DNA from: Paraburkholderia silviterrae
GTDB taxonomy: Bacteria; Pseudomonadota; Gammaproteobacteria; Burkholderiales; Burkholderiaceae
Assembly: GCF_004353915.1 (NCBI RefSeq)
Contig: NZ_SMRP01000011.1
Location: 1-64,000, forward strand
DNA length: 64,000 nucleotides
Direction of reading: 5' to 3'
The position numbers and the translations under genes were made by a program. Below, one piece after another: positions 51,745 through 60,937 of this stretch (position 1 is the stretch's first letter; every line of letters begins with the position of its first letter). A model generated the notes under the pieces. It was not told the origin of the DNA. It ran no database searches and saw nothing but the letters and a program-made list of their open reading frames with translations.

Positions 51745-52994
51745 TGGACACGCCTATGACGAATGCCTCGACCATTGCGATCGTGGGCGCCGGACAAGCG
51801 GGCGCGATCGCCGCGGCGGAACTGCGCCAGCAGGGCTACGCGGGCCGCGTCGTGCTGATCGGCGACGAAGCTCACGCGCCCTACGAGCGGCCACCGCTGT
51901 CGAAAGACGTGCTGCTTCAGCCGGATACCGCACGCTGCGCAATCTACCCGGACGACTTCTACGCGCAGCACGCCATCGAGCTCAAGCTCGGGATGCCGGC
52001 CGTCGCGCTCGATGCCGAAGCGCAAACCCTCACGCTGCAAGATGGCACCTCGATCGCCTTCGATCACTTGCTCCTTGCCACCGGTGCACGCGCGCGCCGC
52101 CTGCCGATGCTCGATGCGCTGGGCGGGCTGGGCATCGACGTCCACACCTTGCGCACGCTCGACGACGCGCGGCGCGTGCGCGCTGCCCTCGAGCCAGGCA
52201 AGCGCGTGCTGCTGGTGGGTGCGGGCGTGATCGGGCTCGAGCTCGCGTCTAGCGCCATCGATCTCGGCGCGCAGGTCAGCGTGATCGAACAAGCACCGCT
52301 CGTGATGATGCGCTGCGCCCCGCCCGTGCTGAGCCGCCATCTCTGCGAGACGCATCGCGCGCGCGGCGTGGCGCTGCATCTGGGTGTGCCGCTCGCATCG
52401 GCCGCACGCGAGCACGGCGAGATCGTGCTCACGCTCGAAGACGGCACGCGCCTCACAGGCGATGCCGTGATCTACGGCGTCGGTGTGGAGCCCGAAACGG
52501 CGCTCGCGCGCATGGCCGGCCTCGAGGTCGAAAACGGCATCGTGATCGACGCGCAATGCCGCACATCGCATCCGCGCATCTATGCAGCGGGCGATGCCGC
52601 CAGCCGGCGCAGCGCTGCGAATGCAGGCGCCACCCGCCAGGAAACATGGGAGAACGCGAAGCATCAAGCCGTGACGGCCGCACGCGCGATGTTGGGCATC
52701 GCGCCCGAAGCGCTGGACGCGCCCTGGTTCTGGACCGATCAGTGCGGCCTGAACGTGCAGTTCGCGGGCGACATGCGCGCCGCCGAGTGGATCGGGCGCG
52801 GTTCGCTCGCGGCACCGCCATGCATGTTGTTCGGTCTCGACGCCGATGGTGCGCTGGTGGGCGCCATCACCGTGAACCTGGGCCGCGAGATGCGCAACGC
52901 GAAAGCGCTGATCGCGAGGCGCACCCGGATCGCGCGCGATGTGCTCGCCGATCCGGCCCACTCCCTGCGCGAACTGGCCCGCGCCGCATCCTGA
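51744..52994 (+). CDS. hcaD: phenylpropionate dioxygenase ferredoxin reductase component
   Basis: The 416-residue FAD reductase transfers electrons from NADH to HcaC. AIVGAGQAGAIAAAELRQQG (FAD) near residue 10, APYERPPLSKDVLL near 42, LLVGAGVIGLELASSAI (NAD) near 152 and YAAGDAASR near 275 are diagnostic. It overlaps the hcaB stop by one base. A Met four codons further in is possible as start. It is the last gene of hcaEFCBD. Confidence 0.95.
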   Translation: MDTPMTNASTIAIVGAGQAGAIAAAELRQQGYAGRVVLIGDEAHAPYERPPLSKDVLLQPDTARCAIYPDDFYAQHAIELKLGMPAVALDAEAQTLTLQDGTSIAFDHLLLATGARARRLPMLDALGGLGIDVHTLRTLDDARRVRAALEPGKRVLLVGAGVIGLELASSAIDLGAQVSVIEQAPLVMMRCAPPVLSRHLCETHRARGVALHLGVPLASAAREHGEIVLTLEDGTRLTGDAVIYGVGVEPETALARMAGLEVENGIVIDAQCRTSHPRIYAAGDAASRRSAANAGATRQETWENAKHQAVTAARAMLGIAPEALDAPWFWTDQCGLNVQFAGDMRAAEWIGRGSLAAPPCMLFGLDADGALVGAITVNLGREMRNAKALIARRTRIARDVLADPAHSLRELARAAS

Positions 52995-53009
52995 GCGCTG
53001 CCGCCAGCC

Positions 53010-53028
53010 CGGCGACAGGCGCCGTTTT
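53010..53028 (+). terminator. terminator of the hca operon
   Basis: CGGCG-ACAGG-CGCCG is followed by TTTT, 16 bp after the hcaD stop. Confidence 0.55.
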
Positions 53029-53048
53029 CAACAATTTGCGAAAAGCGC

Positions 53049-53077
53049 TTGCAAGCCCGCGCGAGTGTCTCTATAAT
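53049..53077 (+). promoter_or_regulatory. tRNA-Val promoter
   Basis: TTGCAA and TATAAT are separated by exactly 17 bp, 13 bp before the tRNA, in an otherwise GC-rich stretch. Confidence 0.85.
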
Positions 53078-53090
53078 TCGCGCTCTCTAC

Positions 53091-53167
53091 AGGCTCGTAG
53101 CTCAGTTGGTTAGAGCACCACCTTGACATGGTGGGGGTCGTTGGTTCGAATCCAATCGAGCCTACCA
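53091..53167 (+). tRNA. tRNA-Val (anticodon GAC)
   Basis: The 77-base sequence folds as a cloverleaf. AGGCTCG pairs with CGAGCCT; the D stem is GCTC/GAGC; the anticodon stem CCACC/GGTGG holds the loop TTGACAT; the T arm carries TTCGAAT; and the encoded end is ACCA. The GAC anticodon reads GUC/GUU valine codons. Its promoter and terminator are both visible, so it is a stand-alone tRNA gene. Confidence 0.97.
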
Positions 53168-53216
53168 ACGAATATGCAGTACCGCGTGTGTGTGCAGTTC
53201 AGCACCACGCAATGAC

Positions 53217-53257
53217 AATGACGCACTCCCTCACGGGACTGCGTCATTTTCTTTTGG
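53217..53257 (+). terminator. terminator after tRNA-Val
   Basis: AATGACGCA and TGCGTCATT form a perfect 9-bp stem with the T-rich tail TTCTTTT. Confidence 0.85.
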
Positions 53258-53330
53258 CTTTTGCATTTTCGCTCGCGTATGAAGCCTCTATCCCACACGC
53301 CTGCGCCCGGCAATCAACCGTGATTCCGCA

Positions 53331-54230
53331 TCAATCGAGCGCCTTGTCGTTCGGATGCGCGAACAGGTCCTTCATCTGCTGCGAAAGCGGATAGTCGAGG
53401 TTCATGCCGTTGGGCGGGATCGGCTGCGTGAACCACTTCGTGTAGAGCTTCGCCATTTCGCCCGAGGTCTGCATCTTCGCAACCGTCTCGTCCACGAGCG
53501 CCTTGAATTGCGGATCGTCGCGGCGCAGCATGCACGCGTAGTTCTCCGAAACAGGCGGTGTGCCCACGACGACATAATCCTGCGGGTTTTTCGTCTTCGC
53601 ACGCTCGCCGTAGAGCAGCGGCTCGTCCATGACGAACGCCACGGCGCGCCCCGTCGTCACGTTGAGGAACGATTCGGCGTGGTCCTTCGCGCTGATGATC
53701 GTCATGTTCATATGTTTCTCTTCATTCATCTTGCGCAACAGGCGCTCGTCCGACGTGCCCGCCGTGGTCACGACGGTCTTGCCCGCGAGGTCGGGGAAGT
53801 CCTTCACGCCCGAGTCCTTGCGCGTGATGAAGCGAATGCCGTAGAGGAAGATGCTGTTCGAGAACGCGGCCTGATTCTGGCGCTCGAACGTGTTCGTGGT
53901 CGAGCCGCATTCGATGTCGATGGTGCCGTTCTGCACGAGCGGAATGCGGTTTTGCGAGGTGATCGGAATCGTCTTCACCTTCAGGTTCGGCAGATTGGTC
54001 TTCTGCTTGACCGCATCGACGATCTTCAGCGCGATCTCCTGCGAATAGCCAATCACGTTCTGGTTCTGGTCATAGTAGGAAAACGGAATCGACGACTCGC
54101 GCGTGCCGAGCACGATCACGCCGCTGTCGTGAACCTTCTTGAGCGTGCCTGTGAGCTCATCCGCGTGCGCGACGCCCGGGAGCATCGCGAATGCCAGCGC
54201 CATCGCCGCGATTAATTTCGTTTTGTTCAT
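53331..54230 (-). CDS. gltI: glutamate/aspartate ABC transporter substrate-binding protein
   Basis: The 299-residue periplasmic binding protein has a signal peptide ending AHA after residue 23. It fits the GltI subgroup: GTLKKVHDSGVIVLGTRESS, PFSYYDQNQNVIGYSQ, IECGSTTNTFERQ and the substrate-arm TTAGTSDERLLRKMNEE. It delivers glutamate/aspartate to a GltJKL permease, but no permease genes are linked. It lies downstream of the D-amino-acid dehydrogenase gene on the same strand. The ATG at 54230 follows from the signal peptide. Confidence 0.93.
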   Translation of the reverse strand: MNKTKLIAAMALAFAMLPGVAHADELTGTLKKVHDSGVIVLGTRESSIPFSYYDQNQNVIGYSQEIALKIVDAVKQKTNLPNLKVKTIPITSQNRIPLVQNGTIDIECGSTTNTFERQNQAAFSNSIFLYGIRFITRKDSGVKDFPDLAGKTVVTTAGTSDERLLRKMNEEKHMNMTIISAKDHAESFLNVTTGRAVAFVMDEPLLYGERAKTKNPQDYVVVGTPPVSENYACMLRRDDPQFKALVDETVAKMQTSGEMAKLYTKWFTQPIPPNGMNLDYPLSQQMKDLFAHPNDKALD

Positions 54231-54353
54231 CGTGCTCTTCTCCCAACCCGTCAAAGTGAATATGTTGCCTCGCAGTGAATGCGCGGTTCGTGGTGCCCCG
54301 TCTTGATGCCTGGATGTGATGCGTGTTGCCTTATGCGTGCTGCTCGCCGTGCT

Positions 54354-55601
54354 TCAGCGGCCCGGCGCGAACGGGTCGCCGTCGAGCGCAAGCTCGTGCC
54401 CGGCGAGCAGATCGGCCATCAGCTGCGCGCTCCCGCATGCCAGCGTGAAGCCCAGTGCGCCGTGCCCCGTATTCATCCACAGATTGCGGAATTGTGTCGC
54501 GCCAATCAGCGGCTTGCTGTCCGGAGTGGCCGGGCGCATGCCGGTCCACGTCTGGATCGCGCCGTAATCGCCGGCCGCGGGAAACGTCTCGCGCGCCTGG
54601 CGCGTGAGCAACGCAATGCGCTCGTTGTCCGCATGCGCGCTCATGCCCGTGAGATCGACCATGCCCGCAATGCGCAGCCGCTCGCCAAGCAGCGCGTAGA
54701 CCACCTTGTGATGCGCATCCGTGACCGAGACGCGCGGCGCGCCCCGCGCGCTCGCATTGGGCAGCGTGAGACTGTAGCCTTTGAGCGGATACATGGGCAC
54801 GCTCACGCCGAGCGAAGCCAGCATCGGCTGGCTCTGAAAGCCCAGGCACACCACGAACGCATCTGCTTCGATTTCGCCCGCCGACGTCACGGCCGCCAGC
54901 ACACGCAGTCCTTTCGTACGGAGTCCAGAGAACTCGGTGGCGAGACGCAAATCCACGCCGTCGCGTTGCGCCGCGTGCGCAAGGCCGCGCGTAAAGCTGT
55001 CGCAATCGCCGGCTTCTTCGCCCGGCGTGTGAATGCCGCCCGCAAGCTCGCCGCCGATGTGCGCGAGCGCAGGCTCGAGCGCGACGCACGCCGCGCCATC
55101 GAGCGCGTGCTGCTCGCAGCCGAACTGCGCCTGATAGCCAGCCTGGCTGCGCGCCCCCTCGAAGGCCTCGCGGTCGCGATACACCACGAGCTTGCCGTTG
55201 CGCACGTAATCGAACGCGAGCGCCTCGCGTGCGACGATCTCATGCATGAGACGCTGGCTCAGAAAGCCGAGACCGAGCAGCTCCGCCGTGGTCGCCCGGC
55301 TGCGCGCGCGCGTGCAGGCGCGCAGGAACGCGACGCACCAGCGCCATTGGCGCGGGTCCAGACGCGGCACGAAACGCAGCGCCGCCTCGCGCGAGAACAG
55401 CCATTGGGGCAGCTTCGGCAGCACCGAAGGATCGGCGAGCGGCGCCACATAGCTATAGCTCAGCTGGCCGCCATTGGCGTGGCTGGTCTCCTGCGCCACG
55501 TCCGCGTGACGTTCGACGAGCGTCACCTGATGTCCATCGCGGGCAAGAAAATACGCGGTCGTCACGCCGATCACGCCGCCGCCCAGCACACAAATTCGCA
55601 T
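54354..55601 (-). CDS. dadA: D-amino-acid dehydrogenase
   Basis: The 415-residue FAD enzyme oxidises D-amino acids to 2-oxo acids, feeding electrons to the respiratory chain at the inner membrane. CVLGGGVIGVTTAYFLARDG at the N-terminus binds FAD; QETSHANGGQLSYSYVAPLA near 38, YPLKGYSLTLP near 275 and GMRPATPDSKPLIG near 355 are DadA features. The ATG at 55601 fits the Rossmann start. Two palindromes upstream (55684-55716) may control it. No alanine racemase is adjacent, unlike the dadAX operon. Confidence 0.93.
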   Translation of the reverse strand: MRICVLGGGVIGVTTAYFLARDGHQVTLVERHADVAQETSHANGGQLSYSYVAPLADPSVLPKLPQWLFSREAALRFVPRLDPRQWRWCVAFLRACTRARSRATTAELLGLGFLSQRLMHEIVAREALAFDYVRNGKLVVYRDREAFEGARSQAGYQAQFGCEQHALDGAACVALEPALAHIGGELAGGIHTPGEEAGDCDSFTRGLAHAAQRDGVDLRLATEFSGLRTKGLRVLAAVTSAGEIEADAFVVCLGFQSQPMLASLGVSVPMYPLKGYSLTLPNASARGAPRVSVTDAHHKVVYALLGERLRIAGMVDLTGMSAHADNERIALLTRQARETFPAAGDYGAIQTWTGMRPATPDSKPLIGATQFRNLWMNTGHGALGFTLACGSAQLMADLLAGHELALDGDPFAPGR

Positions 55602-55683
55602 ATCCCGCTGTTCTCGTTCGTCTTCGTTTTCTCTGGCCGCCCCGGCGGCCCATGACACCAGTCTCGCCAGACAAAAACACAAA

Positions 55684-55716
55684 CTCAATTGCGAATTGAG
55701 CGAGGGGTATAACCCC
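55684..55716 (-). promoter_or_regulatory. two palindromes upstream of dadA
   Basis: CTCAATT-GCG-AATTGAG (55684-55700) and GGGG-TATAA-CCCC (55704-55716) lie side by side, 83-115 bp before dadA, in its only AT-rich upstream stretch. They look like operator or promoter elements. Confidence 0.5.
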
Positions 55717-55841
55717 AGGTTAAGGAAAGCATTTCGGTGGGAAATACTGCATGCCAGAAACGGCGTGCGCCGTTTACACGGATTGCCGCGAATTTCAGCG
55801 CACAGCAGCAGACGGGCAAGGCCTTGCACCTTGCTTTTTTT

Positions 55842-55870
55842 CATGGCCCGGCGCGAGCGCGCCGGCCATG
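55842..55870. other. near-perfect GC hairpin after the SYLF lipoprotein gene
   Basis: CATGGCCCGGCGCG pairs with CGCGCCGGCCATG (one bulged base). A T run precedes it on the plus strand, so on neither strand does a T run follow as in an intrinsic terminator. Confidence 0.5.
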
Positions 55871-55880
55871 GCGAGGCGCC

Positions 55881-56468
55881 CTAGATATTCAGGCGCGTGA
55901 CCTTGGTGCCCGCAAGCGAGACGTCGGCCATCAGACCCGCGTTGGTCAAGACGAACACTTCGACCGGATGCGTGGCCGTGTTGGTGTCGACGGCGCCGTT
56001 CGCGCCCACCGTGACAAGCGCGACCGAGGCGTCGGCGCCCGCGGCCCAGCCATCCGTGCTGCGGAATTTGCTCAGCGCGTCCTGGGTCATGAAGCAGAAG
56101 ATGATGGCCTTCGACTGGGCGCCCGCCTGCAGGCCCAACGAGCCCGAGGCCGTGCTGTAGTAGCCCGTCGTGGCGCCGCCCATGCGCAGCGCGCCCTCGC
56201 CGTACTGAGCGCCGACGATGAAGCCGGCCTGCAGCACCGACGGGAACACGAGCACGCCGCGCGACTTCGCGACGAGTTCACGCGAACCTGGCACGGTGGA
56301 ATAGAGCTTCGCCATGGCATTGTCGACGCTCGCGTCGATCGACTGGCGCTTCGACATATTGGTTGCCGCGTTCGAAGTGTTGCCCGGCGTAGTGGTACAG
56401 CCAGCGAGCGCCAAACCGCCGGAGGCAAGCGCGACGGCCGCCGAAAGCATGAAGTTGCGTCGTTGCAT
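55881..56468 (-). CDS. SYLF/YSC84-domain lipoprotein
   Basis: The 195-residue precursor has lipobox LALAGC with Cys24. The SYLF (YSC84) domain follows: SRGVLVFPSVLQAGFIVGAQ, YGEGALRMGG, YYSTASGSLGLQAGAQSK and a final GLMADVSLAGTKVTRL. In bacteria such lipid-binding proteins are outer-membrane or periplasmic with ill-defined roles. The ATG at 56468 has GGAGA 8 bases upstream. It is monocistronic, and a GC hairpin follows. Confidence 0.92.
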   Translation of the reverse strand: MQRRNFMLSAAVALASGGLALAGCTTTPGNTSNAATNMSKRQSIDASVDNAMAKLYSTVPGSRELVAKSRGVLVFPSVLQAGFIVGAQYGEGALRMGGATTGYYSTASGSLGLQAGAQSKAIIFCFMTQDALSKFRSTDGWAAGADASVALVTVGANGAVDTNTATHPVEVFVLTNAGLMADVSLAGTKVTRLNI

Positions 56469-56742
56469 GTCGTTGTCTCCACACAATTGAGGGTGCGTGG
56501 AGCGGTGCCGCAATCCGCATGCCCGGGTTGTCGCGGCGTTACAGCGAGCTTGCCCGCTTGCGCAGCCAGGCGCGACTGTTGTCGTAGCGGCTGCAGTACG
56601 TGCGAGTCGAGGCCGCGTGCGATTGCGCCCGATTTATGGCAAGCGGGGACTCAAATGCTGCAATAACGCCAAGCCGAGTCCGGCCGATACGGGCCCACAT
56701 CTGCCCGCACCGGCCGGCGACACACTCACGTGCCGATCCGAC

Positions 56743-57714
56743 TCAAGGCGTGGTGGGCTGCCAGGACGAATCGGGATCGAAACTCTTGAGCGCGGCGGCT
56801 GTGCGCGCGCCGTTGGGCCCGAGGTTCTTCTGGTAGAGCTTGCCGTCCTGATTGATGATGAAGCTCATCACACCCGTCTTGCCATACTGCGCCGGCCACG
56901 CCACGAGCGCGAAGCCGTTGGCCAGCTGGCCGTTCGCCAGGTAGCCGCGCGCGCCACCGTCCGCATGTGCGCCCTGCGCCGTGAGGATGCGGAAGTGGTA
57001 GCCGTGATACCCCTCCTGCGGCGTGACTTTCGCGTTGTGCGGCATGGCCTCGGCAAGCGGCCCGAGCGGGCTCTCGGTCTCGCCAGGCGCAACCGGCCAG
57101 TAGAGACCGTCATGGGTGCCGGGCGTGCTCACGATATGCTGCGCGTAATGCTGCGTGAGCTTGCGGTAGTCGTTCTGCGCATCGACATAGGCGAGCGAGC
57201 TGAGCATGGCCGCGCGCTCGTTGCGGCCGATGCGCCGCGTGAGCACTTCGCTTGCTCCCTCACGCGGATCGAAGCGCCAGCCGCTCGCGCTCTGCACGAT
57301 CGGGATGGGCAGCGTCCAGCCACTGTCGCCCACGGCCAGGTGGGCGCTCGCCTTGCCCGCCACGGGTGTTGCGTCGGCCTCGATCTGATGGCCCTTCGCC
57401 CACGCGCCCAGAAAGTCGTAGATGTCTTCCTGGCCGATATCCTTGGTGGGGATGAAGTGCTGGAAGTCGTTGCCGAGCACGTGCTTCATCGCATCGTGGT
57501 CGTTGGTGGCAAGCGCATTGGTGAACGCGTCGGCCGCGGCTTCGGGCGTGGCGTAGACGGCCTGCGCCGAGGCCACGCCCGCGCCGGGCATGGCGAGCAG
57601 CGCAGGCGCTGCGAACAGCGCGAACGCCAACGCTGAGGTGAGCCGGGCGAGCCCGGCAGGCCGCGTGCTGCGCGATGCGCGTTGCGACAGACGGCGTGCG
57701 TGTTTGCGGATCAT
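56743..57714 (-). CDS. DUF2950 family exported protein
   Basis: The 323-residue protein has a basic N-terminus and a signal segment (LTSALAFALFAAPALLA, about residues 25-42). The DUF2950 body follows: YATPEAAADAFTNALATND, IVQSASGWRFDPREGASEVL, RRIGRNERAAML and GYHGYHFRILTAQG, then GVMSFIINQDGKLYQKNLG. AGGAG lies 7 bases before the ATG at 57714. It starts 20 bp after the DUF3300 gene, and this pair recurs together in many proteobacteria. A periplasmic role is inferred; function is unknown. Confidence 0.93.
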   Translation of the reverse strand: MIRKHARRLSQRASRSTRPAGLARLTSALAFALFAAPALLAMPGAGVASAQAVYATPEAAADAFTNALATNDHDAMKHVLGNDFQHFIPTKDIGQEDIYDFLGAWAKGHQIEADATPVAGKASAHLAVGDSGWTLPIPIVQSASGWRFDPREGASEVLTRRIGRNERAAMLSSLAYVDAQNDYRKLTQHYAQHIVSTPGTHDGLYWPVAPGETESPLGPLAEAMPHNAKVTPQEGYHGYHFRILTAQGAHADGGARGYLANGQLANGFALVAWPAQYGKTGVMSFIINQDGKLYQKNLGPNGARTAAALKSFDPDSSWQPTTP

Positions 57715-57734
57715 CGCAAGACTCCTATAGAGAT

Positions 57735-59114
57735 TCAACGACGACCGAAGTGGCGTTCGCCACCACCGCCCGCACCAAGCCGGCCACCGCCGCCACCACC
57801 GCCACCGCCGCCACCGCCGAACGAACCCCCGCCGCCGCCCTGGTGCTGCTGGAACGCCGTACGGCTTTGCTGACCGCGCTGCGCGTCGGCGCGCGCCGTG
57901 TTGCCGTCGCCGGCACCACGCAGCGCGTTATCGCGATTCGCGCTTTGTGAGCGGTTGCCGAGATCGTTCGGCCGATTGGCGCCCTGCGTGCGATTGTTGA
58001 GTTCATTGCCACGGTTGCCGTTTTGCGCGCGGTTGTTCAGCTCGTTGCCGCGATTGGCGTTCTGCGCGCCGTTCGCGTTGGGCCTGCCGCCCTGCTGGAT
58101 GCCTTGCAGACGCTGCTGGGCGTTGCCGCCCATGTTCTGCCCGGTGCGATTCTGCAAAGTCTGCGCGGCCTGCTGGCGCGACTGGTCGTAGCCGCGGAAG
58201 TCATTGCGCTGGCCGTTCAGATTCCCGTTGTTGGCGCGTTGACCGTTGAAGTTCTGGTTGCGGCGCTCGACATTGGAGTTGCGATTCCAGTTCGCCGTGC
58301 TGTTGTTCGTGTTGATACGGTTGTTAACGTTGATGTTGTTGTACCGGTTCACGTTGATGTTGACGTCGTGATTACCCCAGTTAAAGCCGCCCCACAGCGA
58401 GTTCGCCACCGCCACGCCCGCACCGAACGCCAGCCCGCTCACGAAGCCCGTAGCGATGGCATAGCCCGGAGGCGGCGGCATGTACACGGGCGGATAAGCG
58501 GGATACGGCCACGCGCCGTACACCACGGTTGGGTTATAGGTGGGCACGTACACCACCTGCGGGTTGGCCGGCTCGATCACGATCGTTTGCGTGGTCGACG
58601 TGCTCGCTGCCGGCTGCACCACCACCTTCTGCTGCTCGTTGGACTTGAGGTTGCCCGCCTTCTGCGCCTGCACGCGCAGGCGCTGCACGGAGTCCATGAC
58701 GTCGTTGGGCTGAGCGAGGAAGGCATTGCCGATCTGCGCGACCCAGTCGGGCTTGGACTCCATGGTGGCGAGCACCTGCGGGAAGGCCACGAGCGACTGC
58801 ACGCTCGGATCCCACGGCTGGGAAGCGACGGCCTTCACGGCGTCATCGCCTTTCACGTTCGGATTGGCCTTCGACCACGCGGCGGCGGCCTGCACGTCCT
58901 GCGGGAACGTGGCAGCCATGAGCACCTGCGCGAGCAGCGCGTCGGGATAGAGCGCGATGGGCGCGGTGAGCGCATCGAGCTGCTGGTTGGAAAGATGTGC
59001 CGCGTTCTGTGCAATGGCGGCCACAGGCCCGGTCGGGCCGACGAAAAGCGGTGCGGCCGCGAGCGCGGCGCACATGAGCCAGGCAGCGCGCTGGCGTACA
59101 CCGGACGATTTCAC
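57735..59114 (-). CDS. DUF3300 family exported protein with repetitive Gly/Asn-rich tail
   Basis: The 459-residue protein has a signal segment and the DUF3300 domain (about 40-215). That domain has QLDALTAPIALYPDALLAQV, MAATFPQDVQAAAAW and VVYVPTYNPTVVYGAWPYP. A glycine-zipper-like GFVSGLAFGAGVAVANSLWG and a long Asn/Arg/Gln-rich disordered tail follow, ending in Gly runs and RHFGRR. The tail repeats GNRGNELNNRAQN-like units. It is first in the pair with DUF2950. Function is unknown; cell-envelope location is inferred. Confidence 0.92.
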   Translation of the reverse strand: MKSSGVRQRAAWLMCAALAAAPLFVGPTGPVAAIAQNAAHLSNQQLDALTAPIALYPDALLAQVLMAATFPQDVQAAAAWSKANPNVKGDDAVKAVASQPWDPSVQSLVAFPQVLATMESKPDWVAQIGNAFLAQPNDVMDSVQRLRVQAQKAGNLKSNEQQKVVVQPAASTSTTQTIVIEPANPQVVYVPTYNPTVVYGAWPYPAYPPVYMPPPPGYAIATGFVSGLAFGAGVAVANSLWGGFNWGNHDVNINVNRYNNINVNNRINTNNSTANWNRNSNVERRNQNFNGQRANNGNLNGQRNDFRGYDQSRQQAAQTLQNRTGQNMGGNAQQRLQGIQQGGRPNANGAQNANRGNELNNRAQNGNRGNELNNRTQGANRPNDLGNRSQSANRDNALRGAGDGNTARADAQRGQQSRTAFQQHQGGGGGSFGGGGGGGGGGGGRLGAGGGGERHFGRR

Positions 59115-59372
59115 GAATCGTTCCTCCTCGTTGCGGATGGGTCATTCAGGTGCCCGAAAAGGATACCTGCCTGCGGTGCGGACTGAAATTCGAACAGCGG
59201 CACCGCGATGTGATGCGACGTCGTGCAACGTACTAGCGGGAAAATAAAGGGGTAAGACTCAAGGTGTCAACCGCGATTTCGTTAAAGTTTGCCCGTTTAT
59301 AAAAACGCATCAATTGCATTGAACAAACCTGAATTCGAAACAATCCGCGCCGCATTAAATTCCCCTTTTCAT

Positions 59373-60731
59373 TCAATGTTCTGCGTCTTCGGATTGCTTG
59401 CGTCCCGGCGACAAGTGCATACGCACAAAGCCCACGTGCTCGCGCAGCACATAGAAGGCATCAGCATAAGCGAGCGGCATGCGCAGCGTATTGAGTGCGC
59501 GCTCGATCTCGTCGAGTTCCGCGACCAGCGCGCGCCGCTCTTCCTCGCTTGAATGTTTGAGCGCATCGCGCTCGATGGCAATGAGCGCGCCGTAATAGCG
59601 ATAGATGCGCGAGCGCACGCGCCAGCGATACAACGCGGGAATCGCCCGCAGCGCCGGAAAGACCAGTACGGCGAGCGGCAGCAGCAGCACGAGCATACGG
59701 TCGGTCACGCTGGCGAGCCAGAACGGCAGCGAGCGATAGAGAAAGCTCTTGCCCGACTTGTAATACCGCGTGGCGTCCTCGCTGATGCGGAAATCGTGCG
59801 CCACCGGGCTTGGGAATTCGCCCGCGCGCTGCAGCAGCCCGGGCACGCCGTTCACCTCGCCGGCCGCCTCGATGATGAGGTCGGAGATCGCTGGATGCAG
59901 CGTGTTGTGCGCGACGATCTCCACGGTCGGGCCAATCAGATGCACGGTATGCGGCGGCACGCGCCGGCTCAGGTCGAGCACGCCCGGCGGCAAGTCGATG
60001 CTGTCGAGATAGGGAAAGAGGCGCGTATACGCGGCCTGCTCGTCGAAGCTCATCACCGAAATGCCGGGAATGCCGAGCAGACGCTGCATGAGCTCGCGCG
60101 TGGTGGAGTCGCCGCTCAGCATCGCGACATCGACTCGGTTGGAGACCAGTGCCGTGGCGGCCTCCATGCCGTCGAGCGGCAGGAAGGTGGAGTCGCCGCC
60201 CGGCTCCATGCCGTTCGCGTCGAGCAACTTGAGCGAGAGCTCGCGCGTGCCGCTGCCCAGCCGGCCGATGGCGATGCGCTTGCCGTCGAGATCGGAAAGC
60301 TGCGTGAGCCCGGAGCCGTGATAGAACACGACGATGGGCAGGTACGCAACGCTGCCAAGCGAAACGAGCGAGCGCGTGTCGAGTCCGTCGGCCACGCCGC
60401 CCTGCACGAACGCGAGGTCGACCTTCGCCTTGGGATCAAGCAGGCGCTGAAGGTTCTGGACCGAGCCGTCCGACTCCAGGATCTTGAGCTTCACGCCATT
60501 GCGCGCGAGGATCGTGCGGTAGGCCTCGGCCATCTGCATGAACGAGCTGTCGCGCGGCCCCGCGCTAATGGTGATGCTGCGCGGCGGCGCCGGATCGACG
60601 AGCCACACGAAGATCGCGATGACCACGACGCAGAACAGCGCGATCGGCAGCGTCGTGAGCGCGAGATCGCGCCACGCAGGATGCGATGGGTCGCGCATGA
60701 AATGCGGCAAAGGCTGTCGATGTCGTTTCAT
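59373..60731 (-). CDS. TAXI-type TRAP solute-binding-like protein with membrane anchors
   Basis: The 452-residue protein has an N-terminal anchor (LPIALFCVVVIAIFVWLV) and a TAXI binding domain (about 50-310, ITISAGPRDSSFMQMAEAYR, LQRLLDPKAKVDLAFVQGG, GKRIAIGRLGSGTRELSLK). A C-terminal membrane segment (MLVLLLPLAVLVFPAL) and a charged helical tail follow. TAXI proteins normally feed a fused DctQM permease; none is nearby. The membrane-tethered form suggests a sensory or lone binding role. The reading from 60731 is a best guess for the start. Confidence 0.88.
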   Translation of the reverse strand: MKRHRQPLPHFMRDPSHPAWRDLALTTLPIALFCVVVIAIFVWLVDPAPPRSITISAGPRDSSFMQMAEAYRTILARNGVKLKILESDGSVQNLQRLLDPKAKVDLAFVQGGVADGLDTRSLVSLGSVAYLPIVVFYHGSGLTQLSDLDGKRIAIGRLGSGTRELSLKLLDANGMEPGGDSTFLPLDGMEAATALVSNRVDVAMLSGDSTTRELMQRLLGIPGISVMSFDEQAAYTRLFPYLDSIDLPPGVLDLSRRVPPHTVHLIGPTVEIVAHNTLHPAISDLIIEAAGEVNGVPGLLQRAGEFPSPVAHDFRISEDATRYYKSGKSFLYRSLPFWLASVTDRMLVLLLPLAVLVFPALRAIPALYRWRVRSRIYRYYGALIAIERDALKHSSEEERRALVAELDEIERALNTLRMPLAYADAFYVLREHVGFVRMHLSPGRKQSEDAEH

Positions 60732-60937
60732 GAGAACCCGGCGGCAATGCGTCGAACTCAGGAAACCCCATCATGCCATTTTCGCGCCGGATCGCAACGC
60801 TGGTTTGCGAGAGTGTGCATATGCGCTATCGCGGCGCCTCGGCGGCCCTCAGCCTGAGCGGCCCGAACCTCGGCGGCCCACCTACGCGGCCCGCACTGAA
60901 AGCAACGTAATCGCGCTATGCGCGGCTCACTGCACCT

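Noticed and set aside
53091..53400. Integrated element at the tRNA-Val gene
   Set aside because: The tRNA is intact, no duplicate of its 3' end was seen downstream and no integrase gene is present.
55842..55870. Intrinsic terminator after the SYLF lipoprotein gene
   Set aside because: The hairpin is strong, but on the gene's strand it is followed by A residues, not T residues.
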